Shown in pieces: positions 52,257-61,090 of a DNA stretch of 64,000 bases. Origin of the DNA: Polynucleobacter sp. es-EL-1 (GTDB lineage Bacteria; Pseudomonadota; Gammaproteobacteria; Burkholderiales; Burkholderiaceae); contig NZ_CP061310.1 in assembly GCF_018687975.1 (NCBI RefSeq), positions 1,798,001 through 1,862,000 of the forward strand. Reading direction: 5' to 3'. The position numbers and the translations under genes were made by a program. The stretch's first letter is position 1; the number at the start of each line of letters is the position of its first letter. Below the pieces are notes generated by a model that was given only the letters and a program-made list of their open reading frames with translations, searched no databases and had not been told where the DNA came from.

Positions 52257-52546
52257 TCAATCACCTTTGGAACTAAGAAATAGCCATCCTGAACCGCAGG
52301 GGCCGATTGTATGTTCTCGGCGCGATGATCAGATTCGGTTACAGCATCTGCACGCATGGGCTGCGCCAAATCACGTAAAAAGAGAATAGGGTGAGCCAGG
52401 GGCTCAAGACCACTGGTATCAACCGCTTGCATTTGCTCAACCAAGGCAAAAATAGCCTGTAATTGAGGCAATACCGCCTCGGCTTCTGCTTGATTTAACT
52501 CAAGACTGGAAAGGTGCGCAATGCGCTGGACATCATCAAGTTTCAT
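52253..52546 (-). CDS. gatC: Asp-tRNA(Asn)/Glu-tRNA(Gln) amidotransferase subunit C
   Basis: A 97-residue GatC. VQRIAHLSSLELNQAEAEAV and LEQMQAVDTSGLEPLAHP are followed by LRADAVTE-like MRADAVTESDHR and a FLVPKVIE end. It stabilises the GatA-GatB complex. It heads the gatCAB operon and is divergent from mreB with 62 bp between them. That AT-rich gap has a TATATATA stretch that could serve promoters in either direction. Confidence 0.95.
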   Translation of the reverse strand: MKLDDVQRIAHLSSLELNQAEAEAVLPQLQAIFALVEQMQAVDTSGLEPLAHPILFLRDLAQPMRADAVTESDHRAENIQSAPAVQDGYFLVPKVIE

Positions 52547-52608
52547 GGGGCGCTAGAGTATCATTCCTATATATATTTTTTAACACTTACTTATTTTCCC
52601 ACTACATC

Positions 52609-53652
52609 ATGTTTGGTTTTTTCCGCAGCTACTTTTCGAATGACCTGGCCATCGACCTAGGTACCGCCAACACCTTAATTTATATGCGTGATCGGGGTAT
52701 TGTGCTTGATGAGCCGTCAGTGGTGGCAATTCGCACAGAAGGCGGTCCCAGTGGCAAAAAAACCATTTTGGCGGTCGGAAAAGAAGCAAAAGCCATGTTG
52801 GGACGTGTTCCAGGCAATATTGAGGCAATTCGCCCAATGAAAGACGGCGTTATTGCCGATTTCACGATTACCGAGCAAATGCTCAAGCAATTTATCAAAA
52901 TGGTGCATGAGAGCAAGCTTTTAAAACCAAGCCCACGCATCATTATTTGCGTACCTTGCGGCTCAACTCAAGTTGAACGTCGTGCGATTCGTGAATCCGC
53001 CTTAGGGGCAGGCGCCTCACAAGTGTATTTAATTGAGGAACCGATGGCTGCTGCAATTGGAGCTGGCTTGCCTGTTTCCGAAGCTGCTGGCTCAATGGTC
53101 GTTGACATCGGTGGCGGTACAACTGAAGTTGGCGTGATGTCATTAGGCGGGATGGTTTACAAAGGCTCCGTTCGTGTTGGTGGCGATAAATTTGATGAAG
53201 CAATTACCAACTACATTCGCCGTAACTACGGCATGTTAATTGGTGAGCAAACCGCCGAGTTAATCAAGAAAACCATTGGCTCTGCATTCCCAGGTCAAGA
53301 AGTGCGTGAGATGGAAGTGAAGGGGCGTAATCTTTCTGAAGGTATTCCACGCAGCTTCACAGTGACGAGCAATGAAGTTCTGGAAGCTTTGACAGATCCA
53401 TTAAATCAAATTGTGACTGCCGTTAAAGCAGCGCTTGAACAAATTCCACCTGAGCTGGCATCGGATATTGCTGACCGGGGCATGATGCTAACCGGTGGTG
53501 GCGCACTATTGCGTGACCTCGATCGCTTACTGCTCGAAGAAACTGGGTTGCCCATTCATATCGCTGAAGATCCACTGACTTGCGTTGCTCGTGGTTGCGG
53601 TATTGCACTTGAGCGCATGGACAAGCTGGGTGGCGTGTTCTCACAAGAGTAA
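52609..53652 (+). CDS. mreB: Rod-shape-determining protein MreB
   Basis: A 347-residue bacterial actin. The phosphate-1 loop is in AIDLGTANTLIYMRDRG, the phosphate-2 region is MVVDIGGGTTEVGVMSLGG, and the adenosine motif is MMLTGGGALLRDLDRL. It polymerises into membrane-bound filaments that direct lateral-wall synthesis. No Shine-Dalgarno sequence is visible before the ATG, so translation may begin on a short or leaderless mRNA. It is the first gene of mreB-mreC-mreD-mrdA-rodA. Confidence 0.97.
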   Translation: MFGFFRSYFSNDLAIDLGTANTLIYMRDRGIVLDEPSVVAIRTEGGPSGKKTILAVGKEAKAMLGRVPGNIEAIRPMKDGVIADFTITEQMLKQFIKMVHESKLLKPSPRIIICVPCGSTQVERRAIRESALGAGASQVYLIEEPMAAAIGAGLPVSEAAGSMVVDIGGGTTEVGVMSLGGMVYKGSVRVGGDKFDEAITNYIRRNYGMLIGEQTAELIKKTIGSAFPGQEVREMEVKGRNLSEGIPRSFTVTSNEVLEALTDPLNQIVTAVKAALEQIPPELASDIADRGMMLTGGGALLRDLDRLLLEETGLPIHIAEDPLTCVARGCGIALERMDKLGGVFSQE

Positions 53653-53676
53653 TTGACCTAAGCGTCGATTAGGGAA

Positions 53677-54606
53677 TTGCAACATAGCGCTCCTCCTCTT
53701 TTCAGACAAGGCGTTCCGGCTTTAGTCAAACTGATTGTCTGCTTATCGATCAGCATCGCACTGATGTTGGTCGATTTTCGTTATAAAACACTTGATCCTA
53801 TCCGCAATCATGTGAATTGGCTCTTGCGCCCACTTGAGTACGTCATGATGATGCCTCGCAATGTTTATGAGGCAACAGCAGAGTACTTCACAACACGTAG
53901 TACCCTCGATAAAGAAAACCAAGAGATGAAAGTGCGCCAAGCGGAGTTATCTTTGCTTGCCAATCAATCCGAATTTCTATTGGTAGAGAATCAAAATTTA
54001 CGGCAGTTAATGGATTTGCAAAAACAAGTGCCATTCAAAACTCTGCCAGTTGAAATCTTATTCAATCCACCCAATCCTATTTCTCAACGCATTGTCATCA
54101 ATCGCGGAAGCAATGATGGTCTGAAACTAGGTAACCCCATTGCCAATGACTCGGGCATTTTGGGACAAGTCGTGCGTATCTATGATCGCTCTGCAGAAGT
54201 GTCTCTATTAGAAGATCGTGACTTTGCAGTACCCGTCCAAGTAGCACGCAATGGCTTAAGGGCGGCAGTATTTGGGGCTGGGCGCGGCAACCCTCTGGAG
54301 TTGCGCTACCTCCCCGTTGCCAGTGATTTGGAGGTGGGAGATGTATTAATCACCTCAGGTATCGACGGAATATATCCGCCTGGGTTTGCAGTCGCGGTGA
54401 TTAGTCGTATTGAGCGTAATGCAGATAAAAATTCTTCAAACGTATTTTGTGTGCCAATTGCGCCTGTCAATCGCTATCGCCAAGCGCTAGCCTTACTCTA
54501 CGATCCTCAGTGGGATGCCAAAGCCTCTTCAGCTTCTGGAAAGCCGGGAGCGCCAACCAGCAATACACCTGGTCGTCGCCAAACACGCACGCGAGGCATG
54601 CAATGA
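53677..54606 (+). CDS. mreC: Rod-shape-determining protein MreC
   Basis: A 309-residue bitopic periplasmic protein. It has the conserved start SAPPLFRQGVPALVK, a transmembrane segment at about residues 18-35, a coiled coil (residues 65-110), then the beta domain (NPISQRIVINRGSNDGLKLG, ISGVYPPGFAV-like GIDGIYPPGFAVAVI). The start is TTG at 53677 with AGGG just upstream; it gives the family-typical N-terminus and no later Met fits. It bridges MreB with PBP2/RodA. It overlaps mreD by 4 bp. Confidence 0.94.
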   Translation: MQHSAPPLFRQGVPALVKLIVCLSISIALMLVDFRYKTLDPIRNHVNWLLRPLEYVMMMPRNVYEATAEYFTTRSTLDKENQEMKVRQAELSLLANQSEFLLVENQNLRQLMDLQKQVPFKTLPVEILFNPPNPISQRIVINRGSNDGLKLGNPIANDSGILGQVVRIYDRSAEVSLLEDRDFAVPVQVARNGLRAAVFGAGRGNPLELRYLPVASDLEVGDVLITSGIDGIYPPGFAVAVISRIERNADKNSSNVFCVPIAPVNRYRQALALLYDPQWDAKASSASGKPGAPTSNTPGRRQTRTRGMQ

Positions 54607-55127
54607 TTGATTTTCAGAGCGGCTATATTCTGCGCCCGGTCAATCCGGTCTTTATTTACTTCAGCCTGCTTTGCGCACTGCTGTTGAATCTATTGCCAAT
54701 TGGCAATTACGGCTGGATACCAGATTGGCTCATTATTTGTATTGTTTTTTGGAATATTCATCAACATCGCTATGTTGGCGTGATCACTGCATTTATTCTT
54801 GGCTTACTAATGGATGTGCACAACTCAGACCTATTGGGCTTGCATGCGTTTAGCTACTCCTTGGTGGCTTATCTTGCAATTACATGGCATCGGCGCATCA
54901 TTGCTCTATCAGTACTTATTCAAGCCCTGCACCTCTTCCCCATCTTCATATTGGTTTCTCTATTTCCAGTGCTGGCTCATTGGCTATTAAGTGGAGAAGT
55001 CTACTGGTGGGCGCTGACCGGCGTCATTCAAGCCACGATTGAAGCATTACTATGGCCAGTGGCAACACGAATTTTGCTGTCGCCACAGCGTCGTCCTATT
55101 GACGTTGATCACAATCGTCCCATCTAA
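54603..55127 (+). CDS. mreD: Rod-shape-determining protein MreD
   Basis: About 174 residues, strongly hydrophobic, with five to six predicted membrane segments (PVFIYFSLLCALLLNLLPIG, WLIICIVFWNIHQ, GVITAFILGLLMDVHNSDLLGLHAFSYSL). The last of these carries the GLLxD family motif. It acts in the elongasome with MreC. The ATG overlaps the mreC stop (ATGA), which fixes the start. It is 8 bp before mrdA. Confidence 0.93.
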   Translation: MIDFQSGYILRPVNPVFIYFSLLCALLLNLLPIGNYGWIPDWLIICIVFWNIHQHRYVGVITAFILGLLMDVHNSDLLGLHAFSYSLVAYLAITWHRRIIALSVLIQALHLFPIFILVSLFPVLAHWLLSGEVYWWALTGVIQATIEALLWPVATRILLSPQRRPIDVDHNRPI

Positions 55128-55135
55128 AGAGCGGC

Positions 55136-57043
55136 ATGGTTTCCTTTAAAAAACCAGATCTCGATTCGTTTCAAGAGCGAATTCATATTGCGACTATTTT
55201 TGTCACTTTTTGCTTTTTACTACTGATTACGCGCTTGGTGTGGCTACAACTTGTCAGTCATGGCAAGTACGCTTTATTGGCTGAAAATAATCGTATTGCA
55301 CTCGTTCCTGCGCCGGCCAACCGAGGTTTACTGATTGACCGAAATGGTATTGTGATTGGCCGAAACTACTCTGCGCTAACGTTAGATGTCAACGCAGAGG
55401 AAGTGAAGGGCAATGTTGATGACTTGATCGATGAGCTTTCTCAGATCGTCTTGATTTCCCCAAGAGATCGCCGTAATTTCAAGCGCTCCCTAGAAGATTC
55501 GCGAAAAATGGGTACATTTCCCCTTAGATCCATGCTAACTGAGGCTGAAACAGCCCGATTTATGGCCAATCGCTATCGCTTTCCTGGGGTTGAAATCCGC
55601 GCCCGAAGCTTTCGTGAGTACCCCTATAACGAGTTAGCCTCCCATTTAATTGGCTATATTGGGCGCGTTTCTCAAAAAGATAGAGAACGCATGCAGACTG
55701 AAATAGAGAATGCGAAGGCTGATGATCCGAATGCCCTGCAGACTTCATTCTTACCTGGCATTCAGTACGTTGGGAAAATTGGTTTAGAGCAAAGCTACGA
55801 ATCTGTTTTACGCGGCACGCCTGGATATGACCAAGTAGAAATTACGGCGGGCGGAAAACCTGTACGCACACTATCAAGCTCGCCCTCGATACCCGGAAAA
55901 AATGTCATTCTCTCTGTCGATATCAAATTGCAATATTTGGTAGAGCAGCTGTATGGAAATTTCCGTGGTGCATTTGTTGCGATTGAACCAGAGACTGGCG
56001 ATATTCTGGCATTTGTATCTAAACCCAACTTTAATCCCAATGATTTTGTTGAGGGTATTGATGCTGTTACCTGGAAAGAACTCAACGACTCGCCACAAAA
56101 ACCACTCTACAACCGTCCACTTAAAGGTATTTATCCACCAGGGTCAACATATAAACCATTCATGGCTCTAGCTGCACTAGAAACTAATAAACGCACGCCA
56201 TCACAAAGCATTTCAGATCCAGGTTACTTTGAATTTGGCAATCATGTCTTTCGTGACGATAAAAAAGGTGGCCATGGCATTGTTGATATGCAAAAGTCGA
56301 TTGTTGAATCTTGTGACACCTACTACTACTTACTAGCACGTGATATGGGCGTGAATATGATGCATGATTTCATGAAGCCATTTGGCTTCGGGCAAATTAC
56401 TGGCATTGATTTACAGGGTGAGTCAAAAGGCGTTCTTCCATCTACTGAGTGGAAAAAAAAGGCCTTCAAGAAACCAGAGCAACAAAAATGGTATGAAGGT
56501 GAAACCATTTCACTTGGAATTGGTCAAGGCTATAACGCATTCACCATTCTGCAGTTAGCACATGCCATGGCTAACTTAGCAAACAATGGCATCGTCATGA
56601 AACCCCATTTAGTAAAAGCGATTGAAGATCCATTTACCCGGCACAGAGAATTAACCACACCCAAAGAAAGTTACCGCATTGAACTCAAGCCTGAAAATAT
56701 TGAAGTCATTAAGAAGGCAATGGTTGAAGTGAACAATACAGGAACATCAGCCTCAGTGTTTAAAGGCACCACTTACCAAGTAGGTGGCAAGACGGGAACG
56801 GCGCAAGTGTTTAGTTTGAATTCAAAAGAATATCATCACGGATCTACTGCAGAGTTTTTGCGGGACCATGCTTTATATGTTGCTTTTGCGCCTGCTGAAA
56901 AACCAACTATTGTGATTGCAATGGTTGTAGAGAACGCAGGATTTGGCGCACAACATGCTGCGCCTATTGCTCGAAAAGCATTGGATTTTTATATCGAAGG
57001 TAAGTGGCCTAAGGAGATTCCTGAATGGAAAAGAGCACCCTAG
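55136..57043 (+). CDS. mrdA: Peptidoglycan D,D-transpeptidase PBP2
   Basis: A 635-residue class B penicillin-binding protein. It has a single N-terminal membrane anchor (residues 17-38), the pedestal domain (RGLLIDRNGIVIGRN, RSFREYPYNELASHLIGYIG) and the transpeptidase domain. The active-site SxxK is in PPGSTYKPFMALA (about residue 340), the SxN-equivalent SCD is in VESCDTYYYLLA, and KTG is in VGGKTGTAQVF. It cross-links lateral wall together with RodA, whose gene overlaps by 19 bp. Confidence 0.96.
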   Translation: MVSFKKPDLDSFQERIHIATIFVTFCFLLLITRLVWLQLVSHGKYALLAENNRIALVPAPANRGLLIDRNGIVIGRNYSALTLDVNAEEVKGNVDDLIDELSQIVLISPRDRRNFKRSLEDSRKMGTFPLRSMLTEAETARFMANRYRFPGVEIRARSFREYPYNELASHLIGYIGRVSQKDRERMQTEIENAKADDPNALQTSFLPGIQYVGKIGLEQSYESVLRGTPGYDQVEITAGGKPVRTLSSSPSIPGKNVILSVDIKLQYLVEQLYGNFRGAFVAIEPETGDILAFVSKPNFNPNDFVEGIDAVTWKELNDSPQKPLYNRPLKGIYPPGSTYKPFMALAALETNKRTPSQSISDPGYFEFGNHVFRDDKKGGHGIVDMQKSIVESCDTYYYLLARDMGVNMMHDFMKPFGFGQITGIDLQGESKGVLPSTEWKKKAFKKPEQQKWYEGETISLGIGQGYNAFTILQLAHAMANLANNGIVMKPHLVKAIEDPFTRHRELTTPKESYRIELKPENIEVIKKAMVEVNNTGTSASVFKGTTYQVGGKTGTAQVFSLNSKEYHHGSTAEFLRDHALYVAFAPAEKPTIVIAMVVENAGFGAQHAAPIARKALDFYIEGKWPKEIPEWKRAP

Positions 57044-58176
57044 GAACATTTAAAAAAATATTCTTCGCAATTTTTAGCGGACTTGATCGCCAGCTAGGCC
57101 TTATTCTGCTTGCCTTAGCAACAGTTGGCTTCCTAACCTTTTTATCTGCCAGTCAAGATACGCCCGTACGATTTCAAGATGAACTTCGTAATCTAGCGCT
57201 ATCTTTTATAGTCATGTGGATCGTATCGCGCATTCCTCCAAAGTGGTTGGAGATGGCTGCTGTTTGGATTTATAGCATCGGAGTCGCTTTGCTCATCGCC
57301 GTGGCAGTCTTTGGCCTAATTAAAAAAGGCGCGCGACGCTGGCTCAATATTGGCTTTGTCATTCAGCCTTCTGAGCTTATGAAAATTGCTATGCCATTAA
57401 TGTTGGCATGGTACTTTCAAAAGCGTGAAGGCATTCAAAAATCGTGGGACTATGCAGTAGCGGCAATCATTCTTGGCATTCCTGTTTTACTCATTGCCCG
57501 CCAACCAGATTTAGGAACCTCATTATTGGTTTTTGCTGCAGGCATGTACGTGATCATTCTCGCTGGACTGCCCTGGAAATGGATCTTGCCATTTATTGGT
57601 CTAGGTGCACTGGGCATCATTTTGATTATTATTTTTGGCAGCACGATTTGTGCGCAAGATGTCGTGTGGCCATTTGTACACACTTATCAAAAACATAGAG
57701 TATGTACATTGCTTGATCCAACTAGTGATCCTCTTGGAAAGGGTTTTCATACCATTCAATCGATGATTGCAATCGGATCTGGTGGTTTTTTTGGTAAGGG
57801 TTGGTTCCAGGGAACTCAAACGCATCTTGAATTTATTCCAGAAAAACATACGGACTTTATTTTTGCTGTTTATTCAGAGGAGTTTGGACTTCTAGGCAAT
57901 ATCATTTTATTGGCTCTGTTTTTTGCCCTCATTAAAAGAGGCTTGGCCATTTCTGCTAGTGCGCCCAATTTGTTCACGCGCTTACTCGGAGCTTCGGTAA
58001 CCTTAATTTTCTTTACTTATGCTTTTGTCAATATTGGCATGGTCAGTGGTTTGCTACCCATTGTAGGGGTTCCGCTACCATTTATTAGCTATGGTGGAAC
58101 TGCGCTAGTAACACTGGGATTTGGTGCCGGTATTTTGATGAGTATTCACCGCCATCGAAGATTGGTGCAAAGCTAA
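57025..58176 (+). CDS. rodA: Peptidoglycan glycosyltransferase RodA (SEDS)
   Basis: A 383-residue SEDS polymerase with about ten membrane helices. Family motifs are ARRWLNIGFVIQPSELMKIAMPL, ARQPDLGTSLLVFAAG, and GFHTIQSMIAIGSGGFFGKGWFQGTQTHLEFIPEKHTDFIF-type extracellular loop, ending LPFISYGGTALVTLG. The catalytic Asp is that of the QPDLGTS loop region. It polymerises lipid II for elongation as the partner of PBP2. A strong terminator lies 50 bp after the stop. Confidence 0.96.
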   Translation: MEKSTLGTFKKIFFAIFSGLDRQLGLILLALATVGFLTFLSASQDTPVRFQDELRNLALSFIVMWIVSRIPPKWLEMAAVWIYSIGVALLIAVAVFGLIKKGARRWLNIGFVIQPSELMKIAMPLMLAWYFQKREGIQKSWDYAVAAIILGIPVLLIARQPDLGTSLLVFAAGMYVIILAGLPWKWILPFIGLGALGIILIIIFGSTICAQDVVWPFVHTYQKHRVCTLLDPTSDPLGKGFHTIQSMIAIGSGGFFGKGWFQGTQTHLEFIPEKHTDFIFAVYSEEFGLLGNIILLALFFALIKRGLAISASAPNLFTRLLGASVTLIFFTYAFVNIGMVSGLLPIVGVPLPFISYGGTALVTLGFGAGILMSIHRHRRLVQS

Positions 58177-58225
58177 GAAATCAGATTCGCAACTTACGTT
58201 AAATTTTTGCGTAAGCTCTAGAAAC

Positions 58226-58252
58226 AAAAAAGCCCGGCATGCCGGGCTTTTT
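58226..58252. terminator. Bidirectional Rho-independent terminator between rodA and hupB
   Basis: A perfect palindromic stem GCCCGGCA/TGCCGGGC flanked by five or more A on the left and five T on the right. It ends both the mre operon and the convergent HU gene. Confidence 0.93.
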
Positions 58253-58268
58253 ATCAACAATGCAAGAA

Positions 58269-58553
58269 TTACTTCTTACGCTTGTTCACTGAATCTTTAA
58301 ATGCCTTACCAGCAGAAAACTTAACAGTTTTAGCAGCGGCGATTTTAAGTGGCTCGCCAGTTTTTGGGTTGCGGCCCATACGTGCAGCGCGCTTACCAGA
58401 AGCAAAAGTACCGAAGCCGATCAGTTGTACTGAGTCGCCTTTAGTAACAGCTTTAATGATTTGCTCAATAGCAGAATTTAATGCAAATTCAGCTTTGGCT
58501 TTTGAGATCTCAGCATCGTCAGCAATCGCTGCGATTAGTTCTGCTTTGTTCAA
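58269..58553 (-). CDS. hupB: DNA-binding protein HU
   Basis: A 94-residue histone-like protein. It has NKAELIAAIADDAEISKAKAE, LIGFGTFASGKRAARMGRNPKTGEPLKI-type DNA-binding arm sequence and the Lys-rich end. It bends and compacts DNA as a dimer. The start must be TTG at 58553: it gives the usual first residues (fMet-Asn-Lys-Ala-Glu) and has GGAG six bases upstream, while no ATG or GTG fits. A TTG start is unusual for such an abundant protein. Confidence 0.93.
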   Translation of the reverse strand: MNKAELIAAIADDAEISKAKAEFALNSAIEQIIKAVTKGDSVQLIGFGTFASGKRAARMGRNPKTGEPLKIAAAKTVKFSAGKAFKDSVNKRKK

Positions 58554-58665
58554 GTGGAGCTCCTTATATATATTGATGTCAGCGCACATTACGCTTACAT
58601 GATTTTAACCACAAAAAATTACAAAAATAAAGCTGCATCACAGCAAATTTATTTGCCGCGTCTGA

Positions 58666-59031
58666 TTAATCTTCTAAAACAGTGATATCAGAGACAAAAT
58701 ACTCTGTATCCCCAAAGCAAGTGGTTGGCAAACCAATATGTTGATCATAGGTAAGAGACACCTTTTTGCCCAAATTCGCATTGATTTTTTGTGCAACTGC
58801 ATCTTCTCGCACCGTAAAGAGGAACTTTTCTGACATTGTTCCCGGCATAGAAACCATGGCCAACTCTCCCTCCCAAGTTTTGCAAATGTAGCCCCGATGT
58901 GAAAACTTTTGCACATATCCAGCGCGCTCACCGCTTCCATAGCTCCAATTGAGCATAATCCAGGTATAAGCAGCAAGGCCAGCAAAGCCAATTAATAGAA
59001 GGCTTACAAGCCATTTTACAAATCCATTCAT
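58666..59031 (-). CDS. Conserved small membrane-anchored protein of unknown function
   Basis: A 121-residue protein with one N-terminal membrane helix (residues 7-29) and a likely periplasmic domain. YGSGERAGYVQKFSHRGYICKTWEGELAM is followed by SEKFLFTVREDAVAQKI and a second Cys in LPTTCFGDTEYFV, so an intradomain disulfide is possible. I recall similar hypothetical proteins in other Burkholderiales but know no function. It stands alone between hupB and the divergent lpxO. Confidence 0.75.
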   Translation of the reverse strand: MNGFVKWLVSLLLIGFAGLAAYTWIMLNWSYGSGERAGYVQKFSHRGYICKTWEGELAMVSMPGTMSEKFLFTVREDAVAQKINANLGKKVSLTYDQHIGLPTTCFGDTEYFVSDITVLED

Positions 59032-59063
59032 GCAGTTTTCCTTAATAAATCATCTTTGCAGCC

Positions 59064-59156
59064 CTAATTAGGTGCATTTGCCACGGCCTTTTTGACCATA
59101 GCCAACATTTGAGCATATTCATTACAAAAATAGGGATGAAATGACACTCCATCCAA
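59064..59156 (-). other. Possible 30-codon micro-ORF or gene remnant
   Basis: A TTG-started frame on the minus strand encodes 30 residues of protein-like composition (FHPYFCNEYAQMLAMVKKAV in the middle) and stops 32 bp before the start of the small membrane-protein gene. It could be a leader peptide, a tiny protein, or the surviving 3' end of a lost gene. No Shine-Dalgarno sequence was recognised, and chance is not excluded. Confidence 0.25.
59092..59121 (+). promoter_or_regulatory. Possible lpxO promoter
   Basis: TTGACC (59092-59097) and TATTCA (59116-59121) are separated by 18 bases, about 70 bases ahead of lpxO. The -10 box is only a fair match. Confidence 0.35.
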
Positions 59157-59193
59157 ATTAAAATACTAGTATTAACGCTAATTGGTAAACCTC

Positions 59194-60096
59194 ATGGAAT
59201 TTCGTCATCTTGTCTTTTTGATCTTTGTTGTCTCAGCTGTTTATGTTTATTTCAGGGGCAAGGTGCGATTTGGCTTAGTGCGCTCCCTTACCGACTACCA
59301 AGTCCTGTTGGCCCCAATTAACAGCCTACTGTATCTTTTTTCCAAAACCAAAGCGGGCGCTTTTATTCCGCCCAAAGACTTTCCTGAAATGCAAATCCTT
59401 CAGGATAATTGGCAAATCATTCGCGATGAAGCGCTAGCCTTAAACGCAGATGGCGCCATTGCTGCCGCAACTGGCTATAACGATATTGGTTTTAATTCTT
59501 TCTTTAGAACTGGCTGGAAACGTTTTCACCTGTACTGGTACGGCAAAGAAATGCCTTCGGCACAGGCCAATTGCCCCAAAACAGTTGCACTACTAAAGTC
59601 TATTCCATCCGTAAAAGCGGCGATGTTTGCCTCTCTACCGCCTGGAGCTACGCTCGTTCGACACCGCGATCCCTATGCGGGATCTTTGCGTTATCACATT
59701 GGCCTGGTCACACCAAATGATCCTAAATGCTTTATTGACGTTGATGGAGAGCGCTATTACTGGAAAGACGGCGAACCAGTGATGTTTGACGAAACCTACA
59801 TTCATTACGCAGCCAATGAAACAGATCATCAGCGTATCGTGCTCTTTTGTGATGTAGAGCGTCCGGTTTATACAAAGCCTGTTCAATTACTTAATCGCTG
59901 GTTTGGACGTTATGTCATGAGCGCCGCATCATCACAAAACGTGGAAGGCGAGCAGGTTGGATTTGTTAATGTGCTATTTAAATATTTTTATCACCTGAGA
60001 GCACAAGCAAAAAAACTAAAGGCAACACATCGCCAGATCTATTACATCGGCAAATGGGTGCTGATTTTAGGAATTCTATGGGCAATATTTTGGTAG
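59194..60096 (+). CDS. lpxO: Lipid A hydroxylase LpxO-like aspartyl/asparaginyl beta-hydroxylase
   Basis: About 300 residues. An N-terminal membrane segment is followed by YFRGKVRFGLVRSLTDYQVLLAPIN, then the Fe(II)/2-oxoglutarate jelly-roll core: HRDPYAGSLRYHIGLVTP gives the first His and Asp ligands, and ETDHQRIVLFCDVERP the second His. A second hydrophobic segment ends the protein. LpxO adds a 2-hydroxyl group to a secondary acyl chain of lipid A. The ATG at 59194 is preferred over an in-frame TTG 12 bases upstream. An LpxL-type gene lies 1 kb downstream. Confidence 0.85.
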   Translation: MEFRHLVFLIFVVSAVYVYFRGKVRFGLVRSLTDYQVLLAPINSLLYLFSKTKAGAFIPPKDFPEMQILQDNWQIIRDEALALNADGAIAAATGYNDIGFNSFFRTGWKRFHLYWYGKEMPSAQANCPKTVALLKSIPSVKAAMFASLPPGATLVRHRDPYAGSLRYHIGLVTPNDPKCFIDVDGERYYWKDGEPVMFDETYIHYAANETDHQRIVLFCDVERPVYTKPVQLLNRWFGRYVMSAASSQNVEGEQVGFVNVLFKYFYHLRAQAKKLKATHRQIYYIGKWVLILGILWAIFW

Positions 60097-60097
60097 C

Positions 60098-60394
60098 CTA
60101 AGGACTGAGTATTTCCATAATTTGTTCGGGCGTAATGGAGCCCCAAACTTCCAACCTCTTTTTTCGACTGCTTTGGCCTGAAAGAAATTGAATTTGCTTT
60201 TGTGGAACTTTAAGTTGTTTTGAAAGCCAAGCTAGCAGCATTTCATTTGCTTTATTATCAGCAGCCAGCGCCTGAAGAGAAATTTTCAAGCACCCGTCAT
60301 GTAAACCCACTATCTTGGTCTGTTTCGCGCCAGGCTGACAGTACAGGTTAAGCACAATTCCTGTGGGGGTTTGTTTTAACCAATTCGCTATCAT
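60098..60394 (-). CDS. DUF167 (YggU) family protein
   Basis: A 98-residue protein of the YggU/UPF0235 family: LNLYCQPGAKQTKIVGLHDGCLKISLQALAADNKANEMLLAWLSK and the Lys-rich SGQSSRKKRLEV end. Function is unknown. Its stop lies one base from the end of lpxO, and its start is 22 bp from the divergent carbonic anhydrase. Confidence 0.82.
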   Translation of the reverse strand: MIANWLKQTPTGIVLNLYCQPGAKQTKIVGLHDGCLKISLQALAADNKANEMLLAWLSKQLKVPQKQIQFLSGQSSRKKRLEVWGSITPEQIMEILSP

Positions 60395-60416
60395 GAAAGT
60401 CCTTTAAACTAAGCCC

Positions 60417-61082
60417 ATGATAACGAAAAACTCTAAAGCGCTTGAGCAGTTATTTAGCAACAATCGTTCTTGGGCAGAAGCGATGATTGCACAAGATCCT
60501 GATTTCTTTCAGCGCTTAGTTTCTCAGCAGGCGCCTGAATATCTTTGGATTGGTTGTGCAGATAGTCGTGTACCTGCAAATGACATCGTTAACCTGCTAC
60601 CAGGCGAATTGTTTGTCCATCGCAATATTGCTAACGTCGTTGTGCACACCGATTTAAATTGCTTATCCGTCATTCAATTTGCAATTGACTTATTAAAAGT
60701 AAAGCACATTTTGGTGGTCGGGCACTATGGCTGTTCCGGTGTTCATGCCGCGATGACAGATAAGCGCGTAGGCCTTGCTGATAATTGGTTACGTCATGTT
60801 AAAGATGTTCATCAAAAACATGAGCGCTATCTTGGAGAGCTCATTCCGAGCCCCAAACGCCATGATCGCTTATGCGAACTCAATGTCATTGAGCAAGTAG
60901 TCAATGTCTGCGAAACTACCATCGTACAAGATGCCTGGGCAAGAGGCCAGGACCTGACGGTACATGGTTGGACATATCGCTTAGAGACAGGCTTAGTAAA
61001 TGACCTAGGTATGTCGATTAGCTCGCCTGAGGAAATGAATATCCGCTACGCTAAATCTCTCTCACGCTACGACGCTGCATAA
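60417..61082 (+). CDS. can: Beta-class carbonic anhydrase
   Basis: A 221-residue zinc enzyme interconverting CO2 and bicarbonate. The zinc-site motifs are CADSRVPAND (Cys and the dyad Asp-Arg) and VVGHYGCSGVHAAM (His and Cys). LPGELFVHRNIANVV is also typical. Length and the LYRHWLR-like NWLRHVKDVHQKH segment fit E. coli Can. It supplies bicarbonate to carboxylases. An LpxL-type gene follows after 8 bp. Confidence 0.95.
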   Translation: MITKNSKALEQLFSNNRSWAEAMIAQDPDFFQRLVSQQAPEYLWIGCADSRVPANDIVNLLPGELFVHRNIANVVVHTDLNCLSVIQFAIDLLKVKHILVVGHYGCSGVHAAMTDKRVGLADNWLRHVKDVHQKHERYLGELIPSPKRHDRLCELNVIEQVVNVCETTIVQDAWARGQDLTVHGWTYRLETGLVNDLGMSISSPEEMNIRYAKSLSRYDAA

Positions 61083-61090
61083 GTTCGGCT

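Noticed and set aside
58282..58602. Plus-strand frame of 106 codons exactly opposite the HU gene
   Set aside because: It mirrors HU codon by codon, has no family resemblance, and HU is certain.
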